From Maricaulis sp048269565 (GTDB lineage: Bacteria; Pseudomonadota; Alphaproteobacteria; Caulobacterales; Maricaulaceae): a stretch of DNA of 64,000 nucleotides. Within the stretch, counting starts at the first letter, position 1; every line of letters begins with the position of its first letter. Both the position numbers and the translations under genes were made by a program. The notes under the pieces were generated by a model. That model searched no databases. It saw only the letters and a list, made by a program, of their open reading frames with translations, and was not told the origin of the DNA. This document shows, in pieces, positions 17,367-26,099 of this stretch. The stretch lies in assembly GCF_048269565.1 (NCBI RefSeq), contig NZ_JBLXIK010000002.1:62001-126000 (forward strand). Reading direction: 5' to 3'.

Positions 17367-20300
17367 GATGCACTCCCTTGAGTTTGGACCGGCGCATCTT
17401 CATCGCCGGTCACCGGCACGTAAGGCACGTCCGGATCCTTGAAAATCACATAAATGGCCGGGATCACCAGGACCGTCAGGAGGGTCGAGGAGGCGAGGCC
17501 GAACAGCAGCGAGATCGCCAGGCCCTGGAAGATCGGATCGCCGAGGATCACCACTGCACCGATCATCGCCGCCAGCGCGGTCAGCAGGATCGGCTTGAAG
17601 CGGATCGCGCCGGCGCGCAGCAGGGTTTCACGCAGCGACTCGCCCTCGACCGCGCCATGGCGGATGAAATCGACCAGCAGGATCGAGTTGCGCACGATGA
17701 TGCCGGCCAGGGCGATGAAGCCGATCATCGAGGTCGCGGTGAAGGCGGCGCCGAACATCCAGTGACCCAGCATGATGCCGATAAAGGTCAGAGGCACCGG
17801 GGTGAGCACGATCAGCGGCACCCGGAAGGAGCCGAACTGGGCCACCACCAGCACATAGACACCCAGCAGGGCGACCATGAAGGCGGCGCCCATGTCGCGG
17901 AAGGTGACATAGGTGATCTCCCACTCGCCATCCCAGAGCAGGGTCGGCGTGGCATCGCTGGCCGGCTGGCCATGCAGGCGAATCACCGGCTGCGGCACAG
18001 CCTCGCTCCAGGGCCGGTCGTCGAGCGCGTCTGCGACGGCGCCCATGCCATAGATCGGCGCTTCATAGGCCCCGGCCAGCTCGCCCAACACCATTTCGGC
18101 ATAGCGGCCATCGCGGCGATAGATCGGATAGGAGCCGGGTTCTTCGGTCACCGAGACGACATCGCCCAGCTCGACGACGCCGCGCGCACCCGGCAGGGCA
18201 TTGGCCGGCACCGGCGTTGAGGCGAGGCGTTCATTCCAGCTGCGCTCACCGCGCGGCAGCGCGACCGAGATATCGATCGGATTGCGGCCCTCGCCGCGAT
18301 GCGAATAGCCCACGGAGGTGCCGCCGATCAGCGCCGCGATGGTGTCATAGACATCGCTTTGCTGGACCTGGAAGAACTCCAGACTGTCCTGGTCGATGGC
18401 GATGCGCAGACGCGGACGTGGCGTACCGAAACTGTCATCGATATCGACGATATAGGGCACCGACTCGAAGGCCGCGCGCACTTCCGTCGCCACCGCCCGG
18501 CGGGTCTCGGCGTCGGGACCGTAGATCTCGGCCAGCAGGGTCGCCATCACAGGCGGGCCCGGCGGGATTTCGGCGACGCGCACGACCGTGCCTTCGGGCA
18601 TGTCGAGGTCGGCCAGAAGCTGGCGCGCTTCCAGGGCGATCTCGTGCGAAGAGCGGTCACGCTCGGTTTTCGGCGCCAGATTGACCTGGAGATCGCCCAG
18701 TTCCGGCTGGCTGCGCAGGTAATAGTGACGCACCAGACCGTTGAAATTGAACGGTGCCGCCGTGCCGCTATAGAGCTGGATCGAGGTCGCTTCCGGCAGG
18801 GCTGCCAGACGGTCGGCCGCCTCGGTCAGCACGCGTTCGGTCCGCTCCAGGGTCGCGCCCTCGGGCAAATCGATCACGACCTGGAATTCGGACTTGTTGT
18901 CGAAGGGCAGCAGCTTGACCGTCACCGTGCGGGTGAAGAAGAGCGACATCGAGCCGAGGGTGAAAACCCCGACGACGAGCAGAACCGTCCAGGCGCTGGT
19001 GCGGCTGGCGATCACCGGTCCGGCGACGCGGCGGTAGAGCCGGCCGAGCGCACCTTCGCTCTCATGGGCATGGGCTTCGGCATCGCCAGGCTTGTCGGGC
19101 TTGCCGCCGGCGATGACCTTCATCAGCCAGGGCGTGATCACCATCGCAACGAAGAAGGAAAAGATCATCGCCGCCGAGGCATTGACCGGGATCGGCGCCA
19201 TATAGGGGCCCATCAGTCCGGAGACGAACAGCATCGGCAGGAGCGCCGCGACGACGGTCAGGGTGGCGACAATGGTCGGATTGCCAACCTCGGCCACGGC
19301 CTCGATCGCCGCCTGGACGCGGCTGCGTCCGTCGCGCATCGCCCAGTGGCGGGCAATATTCTCGATCACGACAATGGCGTCATCGACCAGAATCCCGATC
19401 GAGAAGATCAGCGCGAACAGCGAGACACGATTGATCGTGTAGCCCATCAGATTGGAGGCAAACAGCGTCAGCAGGATGGTGGTCGGGATGACGACGAACA
19501 CCACGACACCCTCACGCCAGCCGATCACGAAAGTGACCAGCAAGACGATGGAAACCGTTGCCAGGGCGAGGTGGAAGAGAAGCTCATTGGCCTTCTCGTT
19601 GGCGGTCTCGCCGTAATTGCGGGTGATCGTCACCTCGAGACCTTCGGGGATCAGCGTGCCCTCAAGCGATTCAATCCGTTCGATAATATGTTCCGACACA
19701 ACCACCGCATTGGCGCCCTCACGCTTGGCGATCGCCAGGGTGACAGCGGGCAGGCGGGTCCATTCGCTCTCGCCCTCTTCGCGGTTGAGCATCCAGGCGC
19801 GGGCATCGGTCGGCATCGAGCCGACCACCACGGTCGCGACATCACGGACATAGACCGGACGGCCATCGCGCGAAGTCACCAGCAAGAGGCCGATATCGGG
19901 AATGCCCTGCAGTGTCTGGCCGGCGGTGACCGACCAGGTCTGGTCGGTGGCGGAAAGATTGCCGACGGGGAAGGAGCGGTTAGCCTCGGCGATCCGGCCC
20001 GCAAGCTGTTGCAGCGTGATGCCGTATTGCGACAGGCGCTCCGGATCGGGCTCGATGCGGATCTGGTCGGGGCGGCCGCCCACGATATAGGTCAGGCCGA
20101 CATCCTCGACCGAGAGCAGGGCGGCGCGCAATTCCTCGACGATGTTGTAGAGGGCATTGTCGTCCCAGCGCCCGGCCTCGGCAGCGCGCGGCGACAGGGT
20201 CAGGGAGACAATCGCCACATCATCAATACCGCGCCCGACGACGAGCGGTTCGGGAACGCCGTTGGGAATCCGGTCCATATTGGCGCGGATGCGCTCATGA

Positions 20301-20638
20301 ACGCGCAGGATGGCGGCATCGGGATCAGTGCCGACATCAAAGCGCGCCGTCACCATCACCTGGTCATCACCGGTCTGGGAATAGACATGCTCGACGGCAT
20401 CTATCGAGCGGATAATCGCTTCGAGGGGCTCGGTCACCAGCTCGACCCCGTCGGCGGCACGCAGCCCGTCGGTGGCGACGATCACATCGACCATCGGCAC
20501 GGAAATCTGCGGCTCTTCCTCGCGCGGGATCACCATCAGTGCCAGCAAGCCCACCGCCAGCGACGCCAGCAGGATGAGCGGGGTCAGCGGCGAGCGGATA
20601 AATGCCTTGGTCAGGCTGCCTGAAATCCCCAGCTTCAT
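17363..20638 (-). CDS. RND-family efflux pump, inner-membrane permease
   Basis: 1091 residues, within the usual 1000-1100 range. The typical RND plan is visible: an N-terminal helix, a large periplasmic loop (PREEEPQISVPMVDV onward), six helices, a second periplasmic loop starting after about residue 560, and six more helices. The proton-relay pair in helix 4 is present as D419-D420 (GILVDDAIVVIEN), matching the AcrB pair, so it should be proton-driven. The heavy-metal DxxxDE-type pattern was not seen. Substrate unknown. The ATG overlaps the adaptor stop (ATGA) and its own stop overlaps the DUF2892 start, tying it to a rhodanese-containing operon. No outer-membrane TolC-like gene is adjacent. 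Confidence 0.93.
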   Translation of the reverse strand: MKLGISGSLTKAFIRSPLTPLILLASLAVGLLALMVIPREEEPQISVPMVDVIVATDGLRAADGVELVTEPLEAIIRSIDAVEHVYSQTGDDQVMVTARFDVGTDPDAAILRVHERIRANMDRIPNGVPEPLVVGRGIDDVAIVSLTLSPRAAEAGRWDDNALYNIVEELRAALLSVEDVGLTYIVGGRPDQIRIEPDPERLSQYGITLQQLAGRIAEANRSFPVGNLSATDQTWSVTAGQTLQGIPDIGLLLVTSRDGRPVYVRDVATVVVGSMPTDARAWMLNREEGESEWTRLPAVTLAIAKREGANAVVVSEHIIERIESLEGTLIPEGLEVTITRNYGETANEKANELLFHLALATVSIVLLVTFVIGWREGVVVFVVIPTTILLTLFASNLMGYTINRVSLFALIFSIGILVDDAIVVIENIARHWAMRDGRSRVQAAIEAVAEVGNPTIVATLTVVAALLPMLFVSGLMGPYMAPIPVNASAAMIFSFFVAMVITPWLMKVIAGGKPDKPGDAEAHAHESEGALGRLYRRVAGPVIASRTSAWTVLLVVGVFTLGSMSLFFTRTVTVKLLPFDNKSEFQVVIDLPEGATLERTERVLTEAADRLAALPEATSIQLYSGTAAPFNFNGLVRHYYLRSQPELGDLQVNLAPKTERDRSSHEIALEARQLLADLDMPEGTVVRVAEIPPGPPVMATLLAEIYGPDAETRRAVATEVRAAFESVPYIVDIDDSFGTPRPRLRIAIDQDSLEFFQVQQSDVYDTIAALIGGTSVGYSHRGEGRNPIDISVALPRGERSWNERLASTPVPANALPGARGVVELGDVVSVTEEPGSYPIYRRDGRYAEMVLGELAGAYEAPIYGMGAVADALDDRPWSEAVPQPVIRLHGQPASDATPTLLWDGEWEITYVTFRDMGAAFMVALLGVYVLVVAQFGSFRVPLIVLTPVPLTFIGIMLGHWMFGAAFTATSMIGFIALAGIIVRNSILLVDFIRHGAVEGESLRETLLRAGAIRFKPILLTALAAMIGAVVILGDPIFQGLAISLLFGLASSTLLTVLVIPAIYVIFKDPDVPYVPVTGDEDAPVQTQGSAS

Positions 20639-21624
20639 GGCTGCACCAGCAGATCGCCGGCGGCGAGACCGCCCAGGATTTCAACGCCGGCATCGCTGTT
20701 GAGTCCACGCTGGACCACGATGTCGGAATGGCTGCCATCACCGTGTTGCAGGCGGACATAATCGACGCCAAAGCGGTTTTCGAGATAGGCCTCCGGCACC
20801 AGGATGGCCGGACGCTCATCGACGCCGACATAAACGCGCACGCGCTCGCCGACAAAATAACTGCCCAGCCCCTCGACCACCGCATCGGCGATGACGCGGC
20901 CATCCTCGACCTGGGGATAGACCTGGCGGATATAGCCCGAAGGCGCGACATCGCCGGTGAGGTCCGAAACATCAACCATCACCGCATCGCCCTCGTGGAT
21001 GCTGCGGGCATGCCGCTCGGGCAGGCGCAGACGCAGCAGATAGAGGTCCGAAGCGATCATCGCGACCGCCTCGCCGGACATGACAACACTGCCCGAGGTG
21101 ACAGGGACCTGCAGCACGCGGCCCGAAGCCGGTGCCAGGACATCGCCCTGACGGGATTGCTGGACCAGGACATTGCGGTTCTGGCGCGCCGCGTCGAGCT
21201 GGCCCTCCAGCACACTGACCCCGGTGCGCGCCTCGTCGAGGCGGGCTTGCGGAAAAATACCGCGGTCAAACAGGTCCTGGGCCCGGGTCAGATCGATCCG
21301 CGCCTGGGCCAGTTGCGATTCCAGCGCCGCGACCTCGCCATTGGCGGCGCCGATCTGTGGCGCGATCCGGTCATCAACGACGACCGCGAGAATATCGCCG
21401 GCTGCGACGGCATAGCCCTCATCCACCCGCAATTCGCCGATCGTACCGCCGATCCGCGCGCGGGCGCTGACGACGTCGACACTCTCGACGGTGGCGAAGA
21501 CCGCCTTGCGGTCGACTATCATCTGTTCGGTGACCGTATGGGTCCCGCCCGTCTGGGCCATTGCGGGCCCGGCCAGCAGGGCGAGCGGGAAAATGAGTGC
21601 GGACAGTCGCATTGGAGGCCTCAT
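20635..21624 (-). CDS. RND efflux periplasmic adaptor (membrane fusion protein)
   Basis: 329 residues with a signal peptide (about residues 1-23, ending AMAQ). The HlyD/AcrA plan is visible: a first barrel-sandwich strand set (GGTIGELRVDEGYAVAAGD), a helical hairpin rich in leucine, alanine and glutamine (about residues 90-150), and the returning strands with VLAPASGRVLQV. It links the pump to an outer-membrane channel. The ATG at 21624 overlaps the rhodanese stop as TGATG; an ATG twelve bases later is an alternative start. Confidence 0.9.
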   Translation of the reverse strand: MRPPMRLSALIFPLALLAGPAMAQTGGTHTVTEQMIVDRKAVFATVESVDVVSARARIGGTIGELRVDEGYAVAAGDILAVVVDDRIAPQIGAANGEVAALESQLAQARIDLTRAQDLFDRGIFPQARLDEARTGVSVLEGQLDAARQNRNVLVQQSRQGDVLAPASGRVLQVPVTSGSVVMSGEAVAMIASDLYLLRLRLPERHARSIHEGDAVMVDVSDLTGDVAPSGYIRQVYPQVEDGRVIADAVVEGLGSYFVGERVRVYVGVDERPAILVPEAYLENRFGVDYVRLQHGDGSHSDIVVQRGLNSDAGVEILGGLAAGDLLVQP

Positions 21625-21977
21625 CAGGCTTGTGGGTCGAACATGGCGCCGGTGGCCGGATCAATGGCAATCGTGGCCAGGCCGGCCTGTTTCCAGGCGA
21701 GGATGCCGCCGCGGACATGCGTATCGATCGGCACGCCGGCGGCCTGGCAGCGCGCCACGGCATCGGCCGAGCGTTTGCCGGAGCCGCAATGAAAGATCAT
21801 CCCGCGGTTCTTGTCGATGGGCAGGGCCGCCGGGTCGAAAGTCGAGAGCGGGAAAAGCAGGGCGCCGTGAATGCGCTCGGACGCATATTCGCGCGGTTCA
21901 CGCACATCGATCAGAATGGCTTCATTCGACTGCAGCGCCTTGAGGGCGGTCTTTGGGTCCAGCTCACGCAGGCTCAT
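21624..21977 (-). CDS. Single-domain rhodanese (sulfurtransferase)
   Basis: 117 residues from the ATG at 21977 with GGAGA upstream. A typical rhodanese fold: ILIDVREPREYASERIHGA near the N-terminus, and the active-site loop FHCGSGKRS with C64 as the sulfur-carrying cysteine. It probably moves sulfane sulfur produced from sulfide oxidation to another acceptor. It is the first gene of the leftward operon and lies 86 bases from the divergent ArsR repressor. In YgaP the rhodanese and DUF2892 parts are one protein; here they are separate genes with an RND pump between them. Confidence 0.92.
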   Translation of the reverse strand: MSLRELDPKTALKALQSNEAILIDVREPREYASERIHGALLFPLSTFDPAALPIDKNRGMIFHCGSGKRSADAVARCQAAGVPIDTHVRGGILAWKQAGLATIAIDPATGAMFDPQA

Positions 21978-22008
21978 CGGGTCTCTCCCATGGGACGGAA
22001 TAACATAA

Positions 22009-22045
22009 TTGACTTCTAATTTAGTGGAACATATTTTAGTGTCAA
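22009..22045. promoter_or_regulatory. Overlapping divergent promoters and likely ArsR operator
   Basis: An AT-rich stretch between the divergent rhodanese and arsR genes. Rightward: TTGACT (22009-22014), 17 bases, TATTTT (22032-22037). Leftward: TTGACA (22045-22040), 16 bases, TAAATT (22023-22018). The -10 of each lies between the two -35 elements, so one bound repressor could block both. A repeated TTTAGTG (22020-22026 and 22035-22041, period 15) and the near-palindrome CTAATTTAG are candidate operator elements. Confidence 0.6.
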
Positions 22046-22063
22046 CTAATGTTTGGAAACGCC

Positions 22064-22423
22064 ATGAATGCACATTCGCCCAAGACGCCAGCAACGGGTC
22101 CGGCCGACCCTCATTTCGCCGAGCTCCAGCACCAGGCCGGCGACGCGGCCGCTTTCCTCAAGCAATTGGCGAATGAGAAGCGTCTGTTGATACTTTGCCG
22201 CCTGGCGCTGGGCGAGGCGACGGTGACGGAATTGTGCGAGATGGCGGATTTGTCGCAGTCGGCAATGTCGCAACATCTCGCCAAGATGCGCAGCGAGGGT
22301 CTGGTGAGCGGCCGCAAATCCGGCCTGCAGGTTCACTACTCGATCGCGGACGCGCGCTGTCACGGCATTCTGAAGCATCTCAAGGAAGATTTCTGCAATG
22401 CTGCCGACGGCCTGACGGGCTGA
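22064..22423 (+). CDS. ArsR-family persulfide-sensing repressor (BigR/SqrR type)
   Basis: 119 residues from the ATG at 22064 (GGAAA upstream); an ATG at 22049 is possible. The winged helix-turn-helix is clear (VTELCEMADLSQSAMSQHLA, then GLVSGRKSG in the wing). C45 (LLILC) and C111 (KEDFC) are 66 residues apart, the same spacing and setting as the two cysteines that form a tetrasulfide link in BigR/SqrR and release DNA when sulfide is present. Extra cysteines are C58 and C99. It lies 34 bases before the sulfide:quinone oxidoreductase gene, its likely target, and is divergent from the rhodanese operon, its other likely target. Confidence 0.9.
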   Translation: MNAHSPKTPATGPADPHFAELQHQAGDAAAFLKQLANEKRLLILCRLALGEATVTELCEMADLSQSAMSQHLAKMRSEGLVSGRKSGLQVHYSIADARCHGILKHLKEDFCNAADGLTG

Positions 22424-22457
22424 TCCGACAGCGTCCATCCATCTGAAGGAGCGAGAC

Positions 22458-23747
22458 ATGGCACATATTGTTGTACTGGGCGCCGGACTTGGCGGCGTGC
22501 CGATGGCACTGGAAGCGCGCAAACACGTCAACAAGACCGACACCATCACCGTCATCAGCGACAGCGCCACCTTCCACTTCACGCCGTCCAATCCCTGGGT
22601 CGCTGTGGACTGGCGCAAGCCTGACCAGATCAAGGTCGAGCTGGAGCCGATGTTCGCCAAGAAGAACATCAATTTCATCCATTCCGCCGCGACCAAGCTG
22701 CGCCCGGAAGACAATGCAATCGATCTCGCCAATGGCGAGACCGTGACCTATGACTATCTTGCGATCTGCACCGGACCCGAGCTCGCTTTTGACGAGATCG
22801 AGGGGCTGGGCCCGCACAATGGCTTCACCCAGTCGGTCTGCCATGTCGATCACGCCGAAGCCGCGAAACCGGTCTGGGACGAATTCGTCAAGGATCCCGG
22901 CCCGGTCATTGTCGGCGCCGTCCAGGGCGCGTCCTGTTTCGGGCCGGCCTATGAATTCGCGATGATCCTGGAAACCGATCTGCGCCGGCGCAAGATCCGC
23001 GACCAGGTGCCGATGACCTTCGTCACCTCCGAACCCTATATCGGCCATCTCGGCCTTGATGGGGTCGGCGATACCAAGGGCCTGCTGGAAAGCGAAATGC
23101 GCAACCGGCACATCAAATGGATCACCAGTGCCCGCGTCACCAAGGTCGAGGACGGGTTGATGCATGTCGAACAGGTCGCAGAAGACGGCAGTGTCGCCAA
23201 GACGCATGAATTGCCGTTCAAATACTCGATGATGCTGCCGCCCTTCCGCGGCATCCCGACGCTTCGCGGCATTGAGGGTCTGGTCAATCCGCGTGGCTTC
23301 GTCATCGTCGACGAGAACCAGCGCAACCCGGCCTACCCCAATATCTACGGTATCGGTGTGTGTATCGCGATCCCGCCGGTCGGCAATTACGCGGTGCCTG
23401 TCGGCGTGCCCAAGACCGGCTTCATGATCGAATCCATGGTGGTCGCGGCAGCGCGGAACATGCGCGCGGTGATGGATGGCGAGACGCCCACCAATGTCGC
23501 AACCTGGAATGCCGTCTGCATTGCCGATTTCGGCGATGGCGGCGTTGCCTTTGTTGCCATGCCGCAAATTCCGCCCCGCAATGTCAACTGGGCCGGGGAA
23601 GGCAAATGGGTCCACATGGCCAAGGAAGCGTTCGAGAGTTATTTCATCGGCAAGGTCCGCAGCGGCACCGGCGAGCCCTTCTACGAGAAGGCGGTCTTCG
23701 ACATGCTCGGCATCCACAAGGTCAAACCCAAGCCCCCGGCGAGCTGA
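22458..23747 (+). CDS. sqr: Sulfide:quinone oxidoreductase
   Basis: 429 residues. An FAD-binding N-terminus (HIVVLGAGLGGVPMALEA) and the three cysteines expected of an active SQR are present: C128 (TQSVCHVDH), C160 (QGASCFGP) and C354 (WNAVCIADFGD). These correspond to C128, C160 and C356 of the Acidithiobacillus ferrooxidans enzyme. It oxidises sulfide to sulfane sulfur and passes electrons to the membrane quinone pool; the C-terminal hydrophobic and aromatic stretch could help membrane attachment. GAAGGAGC precedes the ATG. It is probably co-transcribed with the upstream repressor. Confidence 0.93.
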   Translation: MAHIVVLGAGLGGVPMALEARKHVNKTDTITVISDSATFHFTPSNPWVAVDWRKPDQIKVELEPMFAKKNINFIHSAATKLRPEDNAIDLANGETVTYDYLAICTGPELAFDEIEGLGPHNGFTQSVCHVDHAEAAKPVWDEFVKDPGPVIVGAVQGASCFGPAYEFAMILETDLRRRKIRDQVPMTFVTSEPYIGHLGLDGVGDTKGLLESEMRNRHIKWITSARVTKVEDGLMHVEQVAEDGSVAKTHELPFKYSMMLPPFRGIPTLRGIEGLVNPRGFVIVDENQRNPAYPNIYGIGVCIAIPPVGNYAVPVGVPKTGFMIESMVVAAARNMRAVMDGETPTNVATWNAVCIADFGDGGVAFVAMPQIPPRNVNWAGEGKWVHMAKEAFESYFIGKVRSGTGEPFYEKAVFDMLGIHKVKPKPPAS

Positions 23748-23934
23748 GGACGAAACGGGCGCCATTTCGCCGCCCTCTGCTGCACTGCAATATAAAAATG
23801 TGCATAAGCCGGCTGGCCGTGTTAAGGGGGCGCTGACGCGTCACCCGAATATCGGACCAGTCGGCCGAGCCAGTCAGCTGGCATGATGAGGCATGATCTG
23901 GAGCAAACACGCGCCCGGATTGGAAACAGACCTC

Positions 23935-26034
23935 ATGACACTGAACACCCGCATTGCGCCGGCCCTGGCCCGCGCGCTTGAAAAGAAGGGTTTTTCGACC
24001 CTCACCGAAGTCCAGGAATCGGTGCTCGCACCGGAAGCCGACGGCGCCGACCTGCTCGTCTCGGCCCAGACCGGCTCCGGCAAGACCGCTGCCTTCGGCT
24101 TGGCCATTGCCCCCACCCTGCTCGGTGACGCCGAACGCTTCGAACGCGGCGCCGAACCGATGGCGCTCATCGTCGCCCCGACCCGCGAACTGGCGCTGCA
24201 GGTCCAGCGCGAACTGGTCTGGCTGTATGGCGAGACCGGTGCCCGCGTCGTCACCTGCGTCGGCGGCATGGATACGCGCACCGAACGCCGCGCGCTGGAA
24301 GCCGGCTGTCATATCGTTGTCGGCACGCCCGGACGTCTGCGCGACCATATCGAACGCGGCGCGCTGGATCTGTCCTCCCTGCGCGCCGTCGTGCTCGACG
24401 AAGCCGATGAAATGCTTGATTTCGGCTTCCGCGAAGACCTCGAATACATTCTCGATGCCGCACCGGCGAGCCGCCGCACGCTGATGTTCTCGGCGACGGT
24501 TCCCCGCTCGATTGCCGACATGGCCAAGCGCTATCAGCGCGATGCCGTGCGCATTTCCACCGTTTCCGAACGCGCCCAGCACAGCGATATCGAATACAAG
24601 GCGCTCTCGGTTGCACCGAGCGATCGTGAACACGCCATCATCAATGTGCTGCGTTTCTATGACGCCCCCAGCGCCATCGTCTTCTGCGCCACGCGCGAGG
24701 CCGTCAACCGGCTCTCCAGCCGTTTCGGCAATCGCGGCTTCGCCGTCGTCGCCCTGTCCGGAGAACTGAGCCAGAAGGACCGCACCTCGGCCCTGCAGGC
24801 GATGCGCGATGGCCGTGCCCGCGTCTGCGTCGCCACCGATGTCGCCGCGCGCGGGATTGATCTGCCCGGCCTCGAACTGGTGATCCACGCCGACCTGCCG
24901 ACCAATAGCGACACCCTGCTGCACCGCTCCGGCCGTACCGGCCGGGCCGGCCAGAAGGGCACCTGCGTCCTGATCGTGCCTCACACCCGCCGCGGCCGCG
25001 CCCAGCGCCTGTTGCGCGATGGCAAGATCCAGGCGGAATGGGGCAATGCGCCAAGCCTTGAGGACATCACCGCCAGGGATCGCGAACGCGTCATGTCCGA
25101 CCCGTCCCTGTCGGAAACCTATGACGAGGATGCCCTCGCCATGGCGCAGGAACTGCTCGCCCGCTATCCGGCCGAACAGATCGCCGCCGCCTTCCTCAAT
25201 CGCCGCCAGGCCGACATGCCGTCCGCCGAGGAATTGATTGAAAGTCCGGGCAACTATTCCAAAGACGGCCCGGGCGCGCCGGAAAAGCGCCGCGAGCCGT
25301 TTGGCGACAGCGTCTGGTACCGTCTCACCGCCGGGCGCAAGCACCGCGCCGAACCACGCTGGATCCTGCCGCTGATCTGCCGTCTCGGCCATATCACCAA
25401 GCGCGAGATCGGTGCGATCCAGATCGGCGAAGAGGAAAGCCGTTTCGAAATTCTCGCCTCGGAATCCGATCGCTTCATGGACGCGGTGCAAAAAGCCGGT
25501 GGCGGCGAGAAATCGATCCGCATCACCCGTGATGAGGGCGGGGCCGATGCGCCGCTCGACCGTCCGCGCACACCGCGCCAGCCCGCCGCCTATACCGGCC
25601 GGCCCAAGCCCGGCCGTGACGGCGAGAGCGGCAAGGATTTCACGCCGCGGCCCAAGCCCTACAAGGCCAAATCACGCGATGATGAGGCCTTCACCGCGCC
25701 CTATACTCCGAAGGCCAAGCCACGCAGCGCCGATAGTGACAAGCCCTATACGCCAAAGCCCCGCAAAACCGAAGGCGACAAGCCCTTCGCGCCCAAGGGC
25801 AAGCCCCGCGCTGCCGAGGGCGGTGCGCCCTCCAAGCCGCGCACCAAACCCTTCAGCGCCGATCGCAAGCCCGGCGCCAAGTCCGGCGCACCGCGTCCCA
25901 GCAAGCCCTGGGATCCGGCCGTGGTCGCCTCGGCTCCGGTCAAGCGCCGTTCACCAACCGAAAGCTCGGCACCCGGCGCACCAGGCCACGCGTTGAAAAA
26001 ACTCAAAAAAAAGACCAAGCCGACCGGCGACTGA
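23935..26034 (+). CDS. deaD: DEAD-box RNA helicase with long basic tail
   Basis: 699 residues from the ATG at 23935; an in-frame ATG at 23893 is possible. The helicase core has AQTGSGKT (near residue 44), PTRELALQV, LDEADEM (near 155), MFSATVP and HRSGRTGRAG (near 329). A DbpA-like RNA-binding fold lies at about residues 458-520 (ITKREIGAIQIGEEESRFEI). The last 170 residues are a low-complexity Lys/Pro/Arg tail with repeated KPYTPK-like units, probably disordered and RNA-binding. It is likely involved in ribosome assembly and RNA turnover. The gene symbol is by similarity to the DeaD/CsdA group. Confidence 0.88.
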   Translation: MTLNTRIAPALARALEKKGFSTLTEVQESVLAPEADGADLLVSAQTGSGKTAAFGLAIAPTLLGDAERFERGAEPMALIVAPTRELALQVQRELVWLYGETGARVVTCVGGMDTRTERRALEAGCHIVVGTPGRLRDHIERGALDLSSLRAVVLDEADEMLDFGFREDLEYILDAAPASRRTLMFSATVPRSIADMAKRYQRDAVRISTVSERAQHSDIEYKALSVAPSDREHAIINVLRFYDAPSAIVFCATREAVNRLSSRFGNRGFAVVALSGELSQKDRTSALQAMRDGRARVCVATDVAARGIDLPGLELVIHADLPTNSDTLLHRSGRTGRAGQKGTCVLIVPHTRRGRAQRLLRDGKIQAEWGNAPSLEDITARDRERVMSDPSLSETYDEDALAMAQELLARYPAEQIAAAFLNRRQADMPSAEELIESPGNYSKDGPGAPEKRREPFGDSVWYRLTAGRKHRAEPRWILPLICRLGHITKREIGAIQIGEEESRFEILASESDRFMDAVQKAGGGEKSIRITRDEGGADAPLDRPRTPRQPAAYTGRPKPGRDGESGKDFTPRPKPYKAKSRDDEAFTAPYTPKAKPRSADSDKPYTPKPRKTEGDKPFAPKGKPRAAEGGAPSKPRTKPFSADRKPGAKSGAPRPSKPWDPAVVASAPVKRRSPTESSAPGAPGHALKKLKKKTKPTGD

Positions 26035-26064
26035 GCCGGCCTGATCGGCGTATGATCACGGGTG

Positions 26065-26090
26065 GGCGATGACGGCAAACCGTCATCGCC
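26065..26090. terminator. Convergent hairpin between helicase and MFS genes
   Basis: A perfect 11-base-pair stem (26065-26075 with 26080-26090) and a CAAA loop lies between two convergent stops. It lacks a clear T-run on either side, so it may act as a bidirectional but imperfect terminator. Confidence 0.6.
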
Positions 26091-26099
26091 GCCGCGGCT

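Noticed and set aside
18299..20623. Open frame of 774 codons on the plus strand, antisense to the RND pump
   Set aside because: It mirrors a strong RND coding sequence in a GC-rich genome; the product is rich in His, Arg, Gln and Asp with no family likeness.
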